This document shows, piece after piece, positions 44,901-64,000 of a stretch of 64,000 bases of DNA; position 1 is the first letter of the stretch; each line of letters opens with the position of its first letter. The stretch is taken from contig CM076280.1 of the NCBI GenBank assembly GCA_038380795.1, forward strand, positions 6,373,501 through 6,437,500, written 5' to 3'. The notes beneath the pieces were generated by a model. That model was not told the origin of the DNA. It ran no database searches and saw only the letters and a list, made by a program, of their open reading frames with translations. This stretch comes from Pyrocephalus nanus (lineage: Eukaryota; Chordata; Aves; Passeriformes; Tyrannidae). Made by a program: the position numbers and the translations under genes.

Positions 44901-45931
44901 TGGTGGTGCGGAGCAGTGCCACAGGACAGCGGAGGTGCCCAGGCTCCGGCAGAGCCGGCTGGGTTCACCCGCAGCCGGAGAGGGGCTTTAACCACCCACA
45001 CATGCAGGCAGCTGCTGGAATCCCTGAGGATTGGTTACTGCCCGATGCTCGTAACCTTGTCCCTTTTGGATGCCGATCTGCTCCTGCTTCCCTGCTTTGG
45101 GTGTTGTGTCAGTGTGTAACGAAATGCCCATCTCCAGCCACAAAGCTGAGCCGTGCAGGGCTCGATGTGGATCCGGTGCTGGGGAAAAGCAGCGTTCCCG
45201 GTGGGCCTGGTGATTGGACAGCCAGATGACCTGATTCGGTTGTTATGCTGTGTAATCTGGAGCAGACTGCTTGTTTTCTCTCTCTGCTGCTTTCTCCATT
45301 TATAAGATACAGGTGCTAACACTTAGGGCTGGTTGGAAATGCAGGAAAGAAGCAGATTTCTCAATTATTGAAACGGCTTTTGCTTATCCTTGTTAGACTA
45401 CACATTAGACTGATCTTGTTCTGTAAACTGCTTCTCAAGGTGGTGGCTGAAAACAGAGCAGATTTTTATTAGCTGCTTTGCAAAACAGAAATTACGAGGG
45501 GGATGACAACACTGAAGCTTGCCCTAGGCAAAAAGGGGAAAGAGGATGTTGGGGCCAGGCTAATTGGGGCCATACCTCTTCAGACTGGAATGAGTCTGGA
45601 CTGAATATTACCCATCCAAACAGGTTTTAGATTAAGAGGAGGAGCCCAAGACTGGCTGGAACTAATTTACTCATTTCCCTCCCAAAGGCTGACCCGAAGA
45701 CCTGTATCAAGGAGTTGCACAAGGGGAGGAGACAGAAACTGGAAGCTCTCTGAATGTTCTGCCCGCAGACTTGAGGCTTCTCTGGGGACTCTAGATGACT
45801 TCCCACAAGAGATGCTTTCAGGAGGGGTTTTGCTGAAGACAGAGCACTGCAGCCTCTAACTGGGACAGCTCCTGCTGGTCTGGAGCTGAGACCAACTTCC
45901 CTCCCTCCCTTTTCCCTTGGAGATGTTGCAG
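44561..45931 (+). other. EEIG1: Probable EEIG1 5'UTR intron
   Basis: Lies between the CpG-island exon and the coding exon. Its left part is the degenerate repeat; nothing coding recognised in the rest. Confidence 0.45.

Positions 45932-64000
<18,069 letters not shown>

Overview
The window is vertebrate nuclear DNA, almost certainly from a bird. Coding sequence is a small fraction and is split by GT-AG introns. Promoters lie in CpG islands, and the recognisable interspersed repeats are 5'-truncated CR1 LINEs. Four protein-coding loci can be supported: the 3' part of an alpha-1-acid-glycoprotein (orosomucoid/ovoglycoprotein-type) lipocalin, complete SLC25A25, complete NAIF1, and the first coding exon of EEIG1 (FAM102A). 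SLC25A25, NAIF1 and EEIG1 are also neighbours on human 9q34.11 (established knowledge), so this is a conserved synteny block, expected on the avian equivalent of chicken chromosome 17.

Layout. Positions 1-2527 (+) hold three clear lipocalin exons and one tentative terminal exon; the first two exons lie off the left edge. Positions 2528-5734 are a convergent intergenic gap with a CR1 copy. SLC25A25 fills about 5735-32701 (-). It has a long 3'UTR, nine common coding exons and an optional 36-nt cassette exon. It also has three alternative first coding exons (near 15.4, 21.1 and 32.5 kb) that give proteins of 467, 491 and 518 residues. Only the most upstream one adds a fourth EF-hand. The SLC25A25 and NAIF1 start codons are 965 bp apart and face away from each other. 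The divergent CpG-rich promoter between them has eight CCAAT boxes, three of them inside an exact-period 63-bp tandem triplication. NAIF1 (+) has two coding exons (324 aa), a CR1-derived repeat in its intron and another CR1 close behind its stop codon.

Positions 35822-42812 look intergenic or 3'UTR. A 12-bp minisatellite (42813-43206) and a CR1 copy (about 43394-43825) precede the EEIG1 CpG-island promoter (about 43840-44560). The first EEIG1 coding exon is at 46179-46324, preceded by 5'UTR with a short upstream ORF. The remaining 17.7 kb to the right edge appears to be EEIG1 intron 1, with no further exon that I could find.

The genes are not an operon-like unit. AGP is a secreted ligand-binding plasma or egg-white protein. 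SLC25A25 is a Ca2+-regulated mitochondrial ATP-Mg/Pi carrier. NAIF1 is a nuclear Myb-like protein related to the Harbinger transposon accessory protein. EEIG1 is an estrogen-induced C2-domain protein. I saw no new multi-gene system. The most interesting points are the triplicated 63-bp promoter module, the conserved 12-residue cassette exon, the G/C-skewed minisatellite, and a CpG-dense islet with a tRNA-like A-box inside EEIG1 intron 1.
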